Source: Spirosoma spitsbergense DSM 19989 (lineage in GTDB: Bacteria; Bacteroidota; Bacteroidia; Cytophagales; Spirosomataceae). Taken from it: DNA of 64,000 nt. The notes below the pieces were generated by a model. The model saw only the letters and a list, made by a program, of their open reading frames with translations, ran no database searches and was not told the origin of the DNA. Location of the stretch: contig NZ_KB893581.1 in assembly GCF_000374085.1 (NCBI RefSeq), positions 107,623 to 171,622 of the forward strand. The letters run 5' to 3'. This document shows, in pieces, positions 11,830-19,084 of this stretch (the first letter of the stretch is position 1; the number at the start of each line of letters is the position of its first letter). The translations under genes and the position numbers were made by a program.

Positions 11830-14688
11830 TCATAAATGGGTCACATCCCAGGTTATGGCGAGGTAGTATAACCCGCCGATAGTAGGTCCGGCCGCATACT
11901 GAACATAACGGCTATTAAAGATATTGGACCCGCCAAGTTTAAAGGTCAGTTTTGGCTGAGGTACCCGATACGTGGCCTGGGCATCAACTGTCTGATAAGC
12001 AAGAATAACTCCGTCGGCCAGCGGACTTTGCCAGAGAAAGCTGTCCTGCCAGCGCCAGACAACGTTAAACCCCAGATTCTTAACAATTTCACGATTACCG
12101 AAACTAATATTTGTTACGTACCTGGGCGTATTAAAGCCTGTTACAAACACATCAGGATTATCATTGGCGATTAGATTATTGTAATTAAAGTTTCCCGATA
12201 AAACGTACTTCTGAAAGAAGTTGTATGTTAGTCCCACCGAAGCTCCGTAACTATGATACACTTGCCGGGCATTGGTATATACCCGGTAACGAACCTGCTT
12301 TGTACGGGTCAGCATATCCCGAACGGCAGCGTCCGAAACCACATTACCGCTTGTGGGTACGGCTACCTCAACCTGACCCAGAAAATTCCTGTAACTGTTG
12401 TAGTATGCATCCGCATCAATAGCCAGTTTGTTATTAGCCAGTACACTCTTGTAGCCCACCTCCAGGGAGTTGATATGTTCTGGCTGTTCGACGGGCAGAT
12501 TGGCAACGATCAGTTGCGCCCTATTGTTCAGGGCGGCATCATTTCGTGATAAACCACCAGCTACATCCGTGTTAACAGCAGAAACAAAATTGTTGATCGA
12601 AGCCAGCGTGTATGAATTTTCCAGGTAGCCTAACCCCTCGTTCACCCGAGCCAGTCCCCCAACACGCCGAACCCCGGCATTATTGACATACGACAGGGCT
12701 TCGAACAGCGATGGGAATCGGAAGCCGTTTTGGTAAGTAAACCGAATGTTGTGTTTTTCCGCAGCCGTGTAAACCAGTGCCAGTCGCGGATTTATTTTGG
12801 GTGAAAACTCCGGGTTGTTGTCAACGCGTAGGGAAGCGGACGTTTTGAGTTTATCACTTAAGAATGTTTTAGTGACTGACACGAACGCTCCGTACTTGGT
12901 ATAAACCTGTTTCCTTCCACCCGGTATGGTGCGCTGCTCGATAGGTTTTGAAAAATCGACGAAATTGTTACCATCGGGAATTACTTCGTACCGCCGGTAA
13001 TCAGCGCCTACCAGTACATCGGCAAACGAGATATAGCGACGTAGATTCAATTGTCCATCGGCATGATACGTGTTGCTACGCTGCCAGAGTGCCGCTCCAC
13101 CAGTGGCAGGAGCGCCGGGGATATTTACCGCTATATCCCAGTTGTTGATACCAATAATAGTACTCTTTAGGTCATTAAAGGCCGCTGTACCCGGTTGTGC
13201 GCGTCCCTGGTCGGCAACAGCCCGGGCCAGGTTCATGGCCGTTGGCAGATCCGTTCCGGCATTTAGCTGATTCTGAAGTTCTTTCTGGAATTTACCCGCC
13301 CAAACAGGGTTAGACCCATTGTTCAAGTCAAGGTTGTAAGCCAGCGGATTCAGGTTATATGAGTTTCCCGTATTTTCAATCAGGGTATAGCCACGAAGGG
13401 TAAAATCCGTTCCACGTAGTTCCAGTTTGTGATTCTGCACCGTTACGTCCTTCAACTGAATTTTATTTCCCCGCTGAAAAATGCCATCCATCAACCCGTA
13501 ACGATACCCATAGGATAGTTCAACCTTATCGTTGATCTTGTAAAACAACCCACCATCAACTTTCACATTCCGAACCGTTGGGTTGACAAGGTCCTTTTCG
13601 TAGTAGCCCGTTCGGCTAACGTTGAAAGTTTCTGTTTTACCCTTGTACTGTACGGCAATGGTCGACCGCGAACTACCATCATCACCGTAGCGGTTCCATA
13701 AATCAGCCGCCGGATTGTTAGCGCCCGATAACTCCGGGAAACGGGGGTTAGCCGCGGTCAGATTCTGCGGATTTTGGTCTATTTGTGTATTAGCGAGCCA
13801 ATCTACTCCCTGTAAGTAGCTAAAATTCAGCTTAAAGGCGAATTTACTACCAAAAGCTTTTGCTATTCGAACGGCGGATTCGGTCAATAAAGATGGATTT
13901 CTATCAATGCCATCGACGTGATTAATGCCCGTTTTTTGATATAGGCTCACACCCTGGTACTGAAATGCACTTTTCGTCTGGAGGTTGGCCAGCCCGTTGA
14001 TAGCATTCATGCCGTAGAGAGCCGAAGCCGCTCCGGGCGTAATTTCAATACTTTCGATATCGAGTTCGGTCGGGCCAATAGCGTTGCCCAGCGGTACACC
14101 CAATGTAGCAGCCTGCATGTCGACTCCATCAACCAGTTGCATAAACCGGAAGTTATTGGGAATGTTGAAGCCCCGCGTGTTGGGCACCTTGAACGTTAGG
14201 CTGGATGTAGTCATCTGCACCCCCTTCACGTTTTCGAGTGCATCGTAGAAACTGGGAGCCGGGCTTTCTTTCAGCACCCTCAGATTCAGTTTTTCGATAG
14301 CGACCGGCGACTTGAGAATGTCTTCCTCCATTCGGGATGCCGTCACAACCACCTCTTTTCCCAGAATAGCCTGCGTGTTGAGTGATATGGCTATTTTATC
14401 ACCCGGCCGTTCTACGGTCAATTCTTTGGGCGCATAGCCTATTACCTGAAAGACCAGAGTAAACGGGAATTTCACTTTTGTTCTAAGGGTAAATTCACCC
14501 TGCTCATTCGTAATGGTTCCGGCTACTGTATTCCTGATTAACACCCCCGCCCCTGGAATGGGTTGATGTGTTTCGCTATCATCCACCCGGCCGGATAGTA
14601 AAACCAGATCGTCCTGGGCTACTACAGGTAGTAGTGAACTAAGCAGGCTCAAAAGAATGAATGGTAGTGCAAAAAATCGCTGTTTCAT
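11830..14688 (-). CDS. TonB-dependent outer-membrane receptor, paralogue of the downstream one
   Basis: This receptor has 952 residues. The signal peptide (MKQRFFALPFILLSLLSSLLPVVAQ) is followed by a carboxypeptidase-regulatory-like domain (PGAGVLIRNTVAGTITNEQG). The plug starts VVVTASRMEEDILKSPVAIEKLN and includes RFMQLVDGVDMQ and GAASALYGMNAINGL. The long barrel ends YYLAITWDVTHL. The shared A-S-R-x-E-E and AIEKLN / TVEKLN wording with the receptor at 8798-11623 shows a tandem duplication with divergence. No SusD-like lipoprotein, siderophore enzyme or regulator is adjacent, so the substrate cannot be named. An exact palindrome at 14755-14779 upstream may be an operator. Confidence 0.9.
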   Translation of the reverse strand: MKQRFFALPFILLSLLSSLLPVVAQDDLVLLSGRVDDSETHQPIPGAGVLIRNTVAGTITNEQGEFTLRTKVKFPFTLVFQVIGYAPKELTVERPGDKIAISLNTQAILGKEVVVTASRMEEDILKSPVAIEKLNLRVLKESPAPSFYDALENVKGVQMTTSSLTFKVPNTRGFNIPNNFRFMQLVDGVDMQAATLGVPLGNAIGPTELDIESIEITPGAASALYGMNAINGLANLQTKSAFQYQGVSLYQKTGINHVDGIDRNPSLLTESAVRIAKAFGSKFAFKLNFSYLQGVDWLANTQIDQNPQNLTAANPRFPELSGANNPAADLWNRYGDDGSSRSTIAVQYKGKTETFNVSRTGYYEKDLVNPTVRNVKVDGGLFYKINDKVELSYGYRYGLMDGIFQRGNKIQLKDVTVQNHKLELRGTDFTLRGYTLIENTGNSYNLNPLAYNLDLNNGSNPVWAGKFQKELQNQLNAGTDLPTAMNLARAVADQGRAQPGTAAFNDLKSTIIGINNWDIAVNIPGAPATGGAALWQRSNTYHADGQLNLRRYISFADVLVGADYRRYEVIPDGNNFVDFSKPIEQRTIPGGRKQVYTKYGAFVSVTKTFLSDKLKTSASLRVDNNPEFSPKINPRLALVYTAAEKHNIRFTYQNGFRFPSLFEALSYVNNAGVRRVGGLARVNEGLGYLENSYTLASINNFVSAVNTDVAGGLSRNDAALNNRAQLIVANLPVEQPEHINSLEVGYKSVLANNKLAIDADAYYNSYRNFLGQVEVAVPTSGNVVSDAAVRDMLTRTKQVRYRVYTNARQVYHSYGASVGLTYNFFQKYVLSGNFNYNNLIANDNPDVFVTGFNTPRYVTNISFGNREIVKNLGFNVVWRWQDSFLWQSPLADGVILAYQTVDAQATYRVPQPKLTFKLGGSNIFNSRYVQYAAGPTIGGLYYLAITWDVTHL

Positions 14689-14754
14689 GGCTTAAATACG
14701 GTTTCAAATGGATTACTCCCTATACTCCCGGTTGTCGGTAGACTTTTAGTAGTT

Positions 14755-14779
14755 ATAATCTATTGATTAAATAGATTAT
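14755..14779. promoter_or_regulatory. Perfect palindrome upstream of the TonB receptor, operator candidate
   Basis: ATAATCTATT (14755-14764) and AATAGATTAT (14770-14779) are exact complements around GATTA. It lies 67 bp upstream of the receptor start. It is AT-rich, so it suits a dimeric regulator site better than a terminator. The rest of the 317-bp gap (14689-15005) shows no gene and no clear TAnnTTTG promoter box. Confidence 0.35.
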
Positions 14780-15005
14780 ACAAAACAGATGCATTCGATT
14801 ATTATTTCCAAATCCGAATCAACGAATAGGTCTAATTCCTCCGTTATTCCTGTTTATAGACAAATTCCCCTCAGAATAAGTCATAAACGAGTAACATCAA
14901 TAAAAAGCAAAGGTGGGCGCTAACGAAGATAAGATAGCAGGGAGCCGACAGTAGCACCAGGAAAATACCATCGACGGGATGTGTCTGGCAAAAAATAAGT
15001 GGCGT

Positions 15006-15599
15006 TTACTGGAAGTAGCCCGTTAATTCGCCGTATCCAAGAATATGTCCTTCCATTGCATTGAGTACTGCCTGCTTATCAGGTACAGTAGGGAATGAAA
15101 GCATTTCATCGAGCGCATACACCCGGAACACATACGCATGACGGCCCAGCGGGGGGCATGGGCCAATAAAGGTTGAATTCCCCAGCGAGTTTTTACCAAC
15201 TTTACCTCCTAATGCATTCATTTGGGCTGGCGTAACGCCATCGGGCAGGCTTCGCACCGCTGTGGGTAGATTATAAACAACCCAGTGCGACAGGTTAAAA
15301 ATCGAAAAAGCTGGCGTTGGTACATCATAATCTGTGGCCAGAATAACGAACGATGTAGCCGTAATAGGAACATTATCCCAGGAAATTTCGGGCGAGCGCT
15401 CTTCCCCCTTGCAACTGCAACTGATGGGCATGTCGCCAGCGGGCGGAAAGGAACGGCTCGAAACATGTATATATTTATTGAGTGCCACGAGCTTTTGCTC
15501 CTCCTGATTCCGTCCGCTTCCTGCCCAAAAATGCATACCAACAAGAACCAGGATTACAAATAATACGAATCCCAGTAAAATCCGCCAGACAGTACGCAT
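15006..15599 (-). CDS. PEBP-family (YbhB/YbcL, Raf-kinase-inhibitor-like) protein, membrane-anchored
   Basis: The protein has 197 residues. An N-terminal hydrophobic helix (residues 4-24) acts as signal or anchor. The PEBP core follows: RSPEISWDNVP, the ligand-pocket strand FVILATDYDVP, then HWVVYNLP and GPCPPLGRHAYVFRVYALDE, all family hallmarks. Bacterial YbhB/YbcL proteins bind small anions or phosphorylated groups, but their cellular role is poorly known. The anchor implies a periplasmic location. No functional partner is seen beside it. A hairpin lies just upstream of the ATG. Confidence 0.9.
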   Translation of the reverse strand: MRTVWRILLGFVLFVILVLVGMHFWAGSGRNQEEQKLVALNKYIHVSSRSFPPAGDMPISCSCKGEERSPEISWDNVPITATSFVILATDYDVPTPAFSIFNLSHWVVYNLPTAVRSLPDGVTPAQMNALGGKVGKNSLGNSTFIGPCPPLGRHAYVFRVYALDEMLSFPTVPDKQAVLNAMEGHILGYGELTGYFQ

Positions 15600-15604
15600 A
15601 AAGA

Positions 15605-15638
15605 AGCCGGTTAAGTACGTTTACGTATCTAACCGGCT
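15605..15638 (-). terminator. Hairpin between the hypothetical gene and the PEBP gene
   Basis: AGCCGGTTA (15605-15613) pairs exactly with TAACCGGCT (15630-15638), with a second inner pairing TACG/CGTA. On the minus strand it is followed by TTCTTT and then at once by the PEBP gene start at 15599. It is either a weak terminator of the gene ending at 15701 or a leader structure over the PEBP start. Confidence 0.45.
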
Positions 15639-15700
15639 CGTTATTAATTAGGTTTGAATGGCTATATTAATCTTTTGTAATGCGGATTATTCTATCCTCT

Positions 15701-16399
15701 TCAGGCGGCCCGGCTACTCTGCGGACGGCGCAGGATGGGTGAGCGTACGGGCTGACTATTGCGGGCCTCTTCCAGTACTTGTTCCGATACCATCCCAAGG
15801 TGATTAGCCCGTTTCAGGACATAGTCGAACGGGAGGTTGTAATAATTGACCACCTCACTACGGAAGCTGTCGGGGAAACGGGTCAGGCGTAAACCAAAAA
15901 ACTTACGTACTTCTGCTTCGGGCAACATAGCTTCCAGGGCTATGCGCTCGGCTTCGGCCAGCAATTCTTTTTTGGCAGGATACAAATGCTCAAGACCTAC
16001 AGAAGCCGCCAGTATGTTCAGAAACAGATTTTTGTACATAACGGATAGTTCGGCGGGCAGAATAACCCATCCCTGTTCCCGGAACCGGGCCGAAAAGCCA
16101 GTCAGGCCCTGTTCTCCTCTAATTTCGCCAGCAATAAACTCACTGGGAAACCGCAACCGCTCCTGCCTTTTTTCCTGCTCCAGTTTCTGCAACCGGAAAA
16201 CAACGGCTTCGATGGGGCTTTTCTGAAAAATCAGGTTAGCCGGAATAGCGCGGGTGTTTTCCCACTGATCCGTCATGCGCATGAACAGGCTTTCATTGAC
16301 GGGTAGGTTTTCGGGGTTCCCCAGGCTAACAAGCATCTGGCGGAAAGCCGCCAGAAAATCAATCTGGAGCTGGTTTGGATTCGAGCGTGCTTTTTTCAT
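15701..16399 (-). CDS. Hypothetical protein, remotely ImmA/IrrE-like C-terminal region
   Basis: I do not recognise this as a named family. The chosen start at 16399 (MKKARSNPNQLQ) gives 232 residues. The frame is open to 16594, but the extra 65 residues are Cys/Tyr-rich, AT-rich and unlike a protein start. The C-terminal half reads AEAERIALEAMLPEAEVRKFF, then a Tyr-Asn-Leu-Pro segment and DYVLKRANHLGMV. This is the order found after the metal site in ImmA/IrrE peptidases (helix with A..LLMP, then a short wHTH-like piece). No HExxH motif is present, so a peptidase activity is not supported. A possible promoter box (minus-strand TATGTTTG) lies at 16518-16525. Confidence 0.55.
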   Translation of the reverse strand: MKKARSNPNQLQIDFLAAFRQMLVSLGNPENLPVNESLFMRMTDQWENTRAIPANLIFQKSPIEAVVFRLQKLEQEKRQERLRFPSEFIAGEIRGEQGLTGFSARFREQGWVILPAELSVMYKNLFLNILAASVGLEHLYPAKKELLAEAERIALEAMLPEAEVRKFFGLRLTRFPDSFRSEVVNYYNLPFDYVLKRANHLGMVSEQVLEEARNSQPVRSPILRRPQSSRAA

Positions 16400-16755
16400 G
16401 CGAATCGTATGCCGGGCAGTGTCATTCAGGTAAAAACCCGGCTTGTTAGTATAGTTGTCTGTCGAAAATTGGGGAGATAAATATACGAAATAACTCCCTG
16501 ATTTCAAAGAGATAACACAAACATAATCAGAAGCCGAATAGCCCTTGCAGGCAGCGTATATACAGTAAGAAGAAACGTGCTTTAGACCCTGCATTTTTCT
16601 ATATAAATAGCTTGTCCTTTCCAGTCAGGCAGACAGGATAAATTTTACCAATTAAAAAGTATGCCGTAGAAACATATACCAAATTTCTATTCATTAGCTC
16701 ACAACAGCTTGGAAATTGTATTTTTACCAAATAATTACACTTCCAGACATATTAT

Positions 16756-18348
16756 ATGCAGCAACGTATTCGCATTATTCATCAGGTATACAGGTATGCT
16801 TTTTTGCTACTGCTAAATTCTTACTGGCTGGTATCCGTTCAGGCTCAGCCACGACTAAAGTCCCCTCCTGCCCCTACTTTTCAACTGGTCGAAACAACCA
16901 TTAGCGATATCCACCAGGCCTTCCGGGCTGGTTCATTAACGAGTGAACAGTTGGTCAATGAGTACCTTAAACGTATCCAGGCTTACGACCAGCCCACCAA
17001 ACTTAATTCCATTATCCTGGTCAACCCAGAGGCCGTAGTAACAGCCAGAGCACTGGATACCGAGTTCCGAAAAACCGGCAAACTCCGCCCCTTGCATGGT
17101 ATTCCGGTTATCGTAAAAGATAATTTCAATACGAAGGGACTACAAACAACGGGCGGCTCCATTGCCCTGAAAGGATTCGAGCCGGCAGAAGATTCCTGGC
17201 AGGTTCGAAAACTTCGGGAGGCCGGGGCCATTATTCTGGCCAAATCGAACATGGCCGAGTGGGCCTTTACGCCCATGCACTCGCAAAGTTCGATGGCGGG
17301 CGAAACGCTGAACCCTTATAACTTAGCTTATGTACCCGCCGGGTCGAGCGGAGGAACGGCCGCAGCCGTGGCTGCTAACCTGGGCACAGTGGGGCTTGGC
17401 TCCGATACAGGTAACTCCATTCGCGGTCCATCATCGCACAACGCGCTGGTGGGTTTTAGAACATCGCTGGGCCTGGTGAGTCGATACGGCATTATTCCGC
17501 TCTATACCCGCAACGATGTGGGTGGCCCCATGTGCCGCACGGTGGAAGATGCCGTACGGCTGCTGGAGGTTACGGCGGGCTATGACCCTAGCGATCCGAT
17601 TACCAAAAACAGCCAGGGGAAAGTCCCAAAAAGTTACACCCAGTTTTTACGGAAAGATGGGCTGAAAGGTGCCCGGATTGGGGTATTACGTCAGATTACC
17701 GATAAAAATATCCACCCCGAAATTAAACAGCTTTTCGAGCAGGCGCTGCTGGACATGACGCAGGCAGGTGCAAAAACCGTTGATGTAACCATCACTGATT
17801 TCGATTCACTGCGGGCCAATCAGTGGTGTGCCGAATTTAGAACCGACGTAGAAGATTATCTCCGAACCTTTGTGAAACGGGATACCCTGAAAACGCTGGA
17901 AGACATTATTCGGGTAGGCGGTTATTCGGACATCGTGCGGGACCGCCTTACGTACCAGCAAACCCACACGGGCCGGGCAAGTCACCCCGAAATTCCCTGC
18001 GGGGATGCCTTTACCGACCCGCTCCGCATCAAGTACCGGAAAGCAATAGAAGCCGAAATGGACCGACTGCATGTTGATGTTCTGGTGTATCCAAGCTGGA
18101 ATTATCCACCCGCTCTGGTGGGTGACGCAAAAGGCTACAAGGGCGACAATAGCCAGTTGATAGCTCCTGCCACTGGCCAGCCCGCCTTTACCATTCCAAT
18201 GGGATTTACAACGGGCAACCTTCCCGCCGGTATTCAGTTTCTGGGTCGTATGTTCGATGAGCCAACGTTGATTCGACTGGTTTACGGCTATGAGCAGAAA
18301 ACGCACCGCCGTGTAGCGCCCAAACAGTTTTTGGCTATCGGTCAGTAA
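16756..18348 (+). CDS. Exported amidase (amidase-signature family)
   Basis: The 530-residue protein begins with an N-terminal signal segment (hydrophobic residues about 15-29, ending VQAQ). It belongs to the amidase-signature superfamily, which cleaves C-N amide bonds with a Ser-cisSer-Lys triad. K121 is in VIVKDNF, the cis-serine is in PAGSSGGTA (residues 195-202) and the nucleophile is S221 in GSDTGNSIRG. The usual GGS is GNS here. The fold starts with the typical helix AFRAGSLTSEQLVNEYLKRI. Because it is exported and has no GatB/GatC partner nearby, it is not the tRNA amidotransferase. A periplasmic amide or peptide hydrolase is the likely role. It converges on the vapC gene with a 13-bp gap. 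Confidence 0.9.
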   Translation: MQQRIRIIHQVYRYAFLLLLNSYWLVSVQAQPRLKSPPAPTFQLVETTISDIHQAFRAGSLTSEQLVNEYLKRIQAYDQPTKLNSIILVNPEAVVTARALDTEFRKTGKLRPLHGIPVIVKDNFNTKGLQTTGGSIALKGFEPAEDSWQVRKLREAGAIILAKSNMAEWAFTPMHSQSSMAGETLNPYNLAYVPAGSSGGTAAAVAANLGTVGLGSDTGNSIRGPSSHNALVGFRTSLGLVSRYGIIPLYTRNDVGGPMCRTVEDAVRLLEVTAGYDPSDPITKNSQGKVPKSYTQFLRKDGLKGARIGVLRQITDKNIHPEIKQLFEQALLDMTQAGAKTVDVTITDFDSLRANQWCAEFRTDVEDYLRTFVKRDTLKTLEDIIRVGGYSDIVRDRLTYQQTHTGRASHPEIPCGDAFTDPLRIKYRKAIEAEMDRLHVDVLVYPSWNYPPALVGDAKGYKGDNSQLIAPATGQPAFTIPMGFTTGNLPAGIQFLGRMFDEPTLIRLVYGYEQKTHRRVAPKQFLAIGQ

Positions 18349-18361
18349 ACAATAGACTCCT

Positions 18362-18760
18362 TTACCAGACAACCGTCAAGCCCTCACTGCTGTACTTCAT
18401 TACCTGCGGGTCTTTACTAATCAGACTGAAGTTGTGGGAAATGGCCAGCCAAATCAACATCCGGTCAAATGGGTCGCGATGATGGGTAGCCTTTAACTGG
18501 TGGTATGAACTGGTTGTTTCACCGGTCAGGTCAAACAATTGAAAGCCGGTATCAAAAGCGGCCTGGTGAAAATCTTCCGGTGTCAAACCGTCCAGGGTCA
18601 GTTTTTGAAGACTATACTTGAGGGATATTTCCCAGAAACTAACAGCACTAACCAGAATTTCATTGTCGGTGTTTTCCAGGATTTCCCTGACTGTACCAGA
18701 CAGATTTTGAGTATCCGTAACGGCCCAAATCAGCGTATGTGTATCGAGCAGGTAGGTCAT
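18362..18760 (-). CDS. PIN-domain ribonuclease toxin (VapC-like)
   Basis: The 132-residue PIN-domain protein is probably the toxin of a type II toxin-antitoxin pair and an RNA-cleaving enzyme. The acidic site is visible: D6 in LLDTHTL, E44 in FWEIS, D96/D99 in RDPFDRM and D117 in ISKD. Its start overlaps the end of the antitoxin gene by 4 bp (18757-18760), so the pair is translationally coupled. The family wording HRDPFDRMLIWLA is typical of Phd-linked PIN toxins. The RNA target cannot be deduced. Confidence 0.9.
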   Translation of the reverse strand: MTYLLDTHTLIWAVTDTQNLSGTVREILENTDNEILVSAVSFWEISLKYSLQKLTLDGLTPEDFHQAAFDTGFQLFDLTGETTSSYHQLKATHHRDPFDRMLIWLAISHNFSLISKDPQVMKYSSEGLTVVW

Positions 18761-18993
18761 AAAGCCAGGAACTCCTCTTCTGTCATTGAAAAATCATCGG
18801 CGAATGAAGCCGTGCCTTTTTCCTGGAGTAAACCAAGGGTACGCTTTGCTGGCTTCCGGGCTGATCGGGGTATCAAGTACGCTACAATTTCTTTTTTTCG
18901 GCCAAAAGCCACGGCAATTTCTTCGCCCTCCTGCACTTGCTTCAGAACTTCCGAAAAACGGGATTTCAAATCGCCAACCGTTATTGTTTGCAT
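18757..18993 (-). CDS. Phd/YefM-family antitoxin
   Basis: The 78-residue antitoxin begins MQTITVGDLKSRFSEVLKQV and continues GEEIAVAFGRKKEIVAYLIP, which is the Phd/YefM DNA-binding fold. The remaining tail (FADDFSMTEEEFLAL) is the acidic toxin-neutralising part. It is the first gene of the pair. A palindromic site upstream between the likely -33 and -7 boxes suggests autoregulation, as known for this family. Confidence 0.9.
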   Translation of the reverse strand: MQTITVGDLKSRFSEVLKQVQEGEEIAVAFGRKKEIVAYLIPRSARKPAKRTLGLLQEKGTASFADDFSMTEEEFLAL

Positions 18994-19011
18994 CTTTTCC
19001 TATTTTTACAC

Positions 19012-19042
19012 TAAAGCTACGTATAACTTGACAACTTGTCAA
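19012..19042 (-). promoter_or_regulatory. Promoter and operator of the vapBC-type pair
   Basis: On the minus strand a TTG (complement of 19040-19042) is followed after 20 bp by TAGCTTTA (complement of 19012-19019), which matches the Bacteroidota box TAnnTTTG in 7 of 8 bases. The perfect palindrome TTGACAA-C-TTGTCAA (19028-19042) overlaps the TTG and the spacer. The word AACTTG also occurs three times with an 8-bp period across it. This is where an autorepressing antitoxin would be expected to bind. Confidence 0.6.
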
Positions 19043-19084
19043 CTTGCTTTTCGAACCAGTCAGTAACCCCTCATTCTATCGCCA

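Noticed and set aside
16397..16594. Upstream extension of the hypothetical gene at 15701 to an ATG at 16594
   Set aside because: The extra 65 residues are AT-rich, Cys/Tyr-rich and not protein-like. A minus-strand -7 box at 16518-16525 lies within it.
16756..18348. Annotating the amidase as GatA (tRNA amidotransferase subunit)
   Set aside because: It has an export signal and no GatB or GatC gene nearby. Only the general amidase-signature fold is supported.
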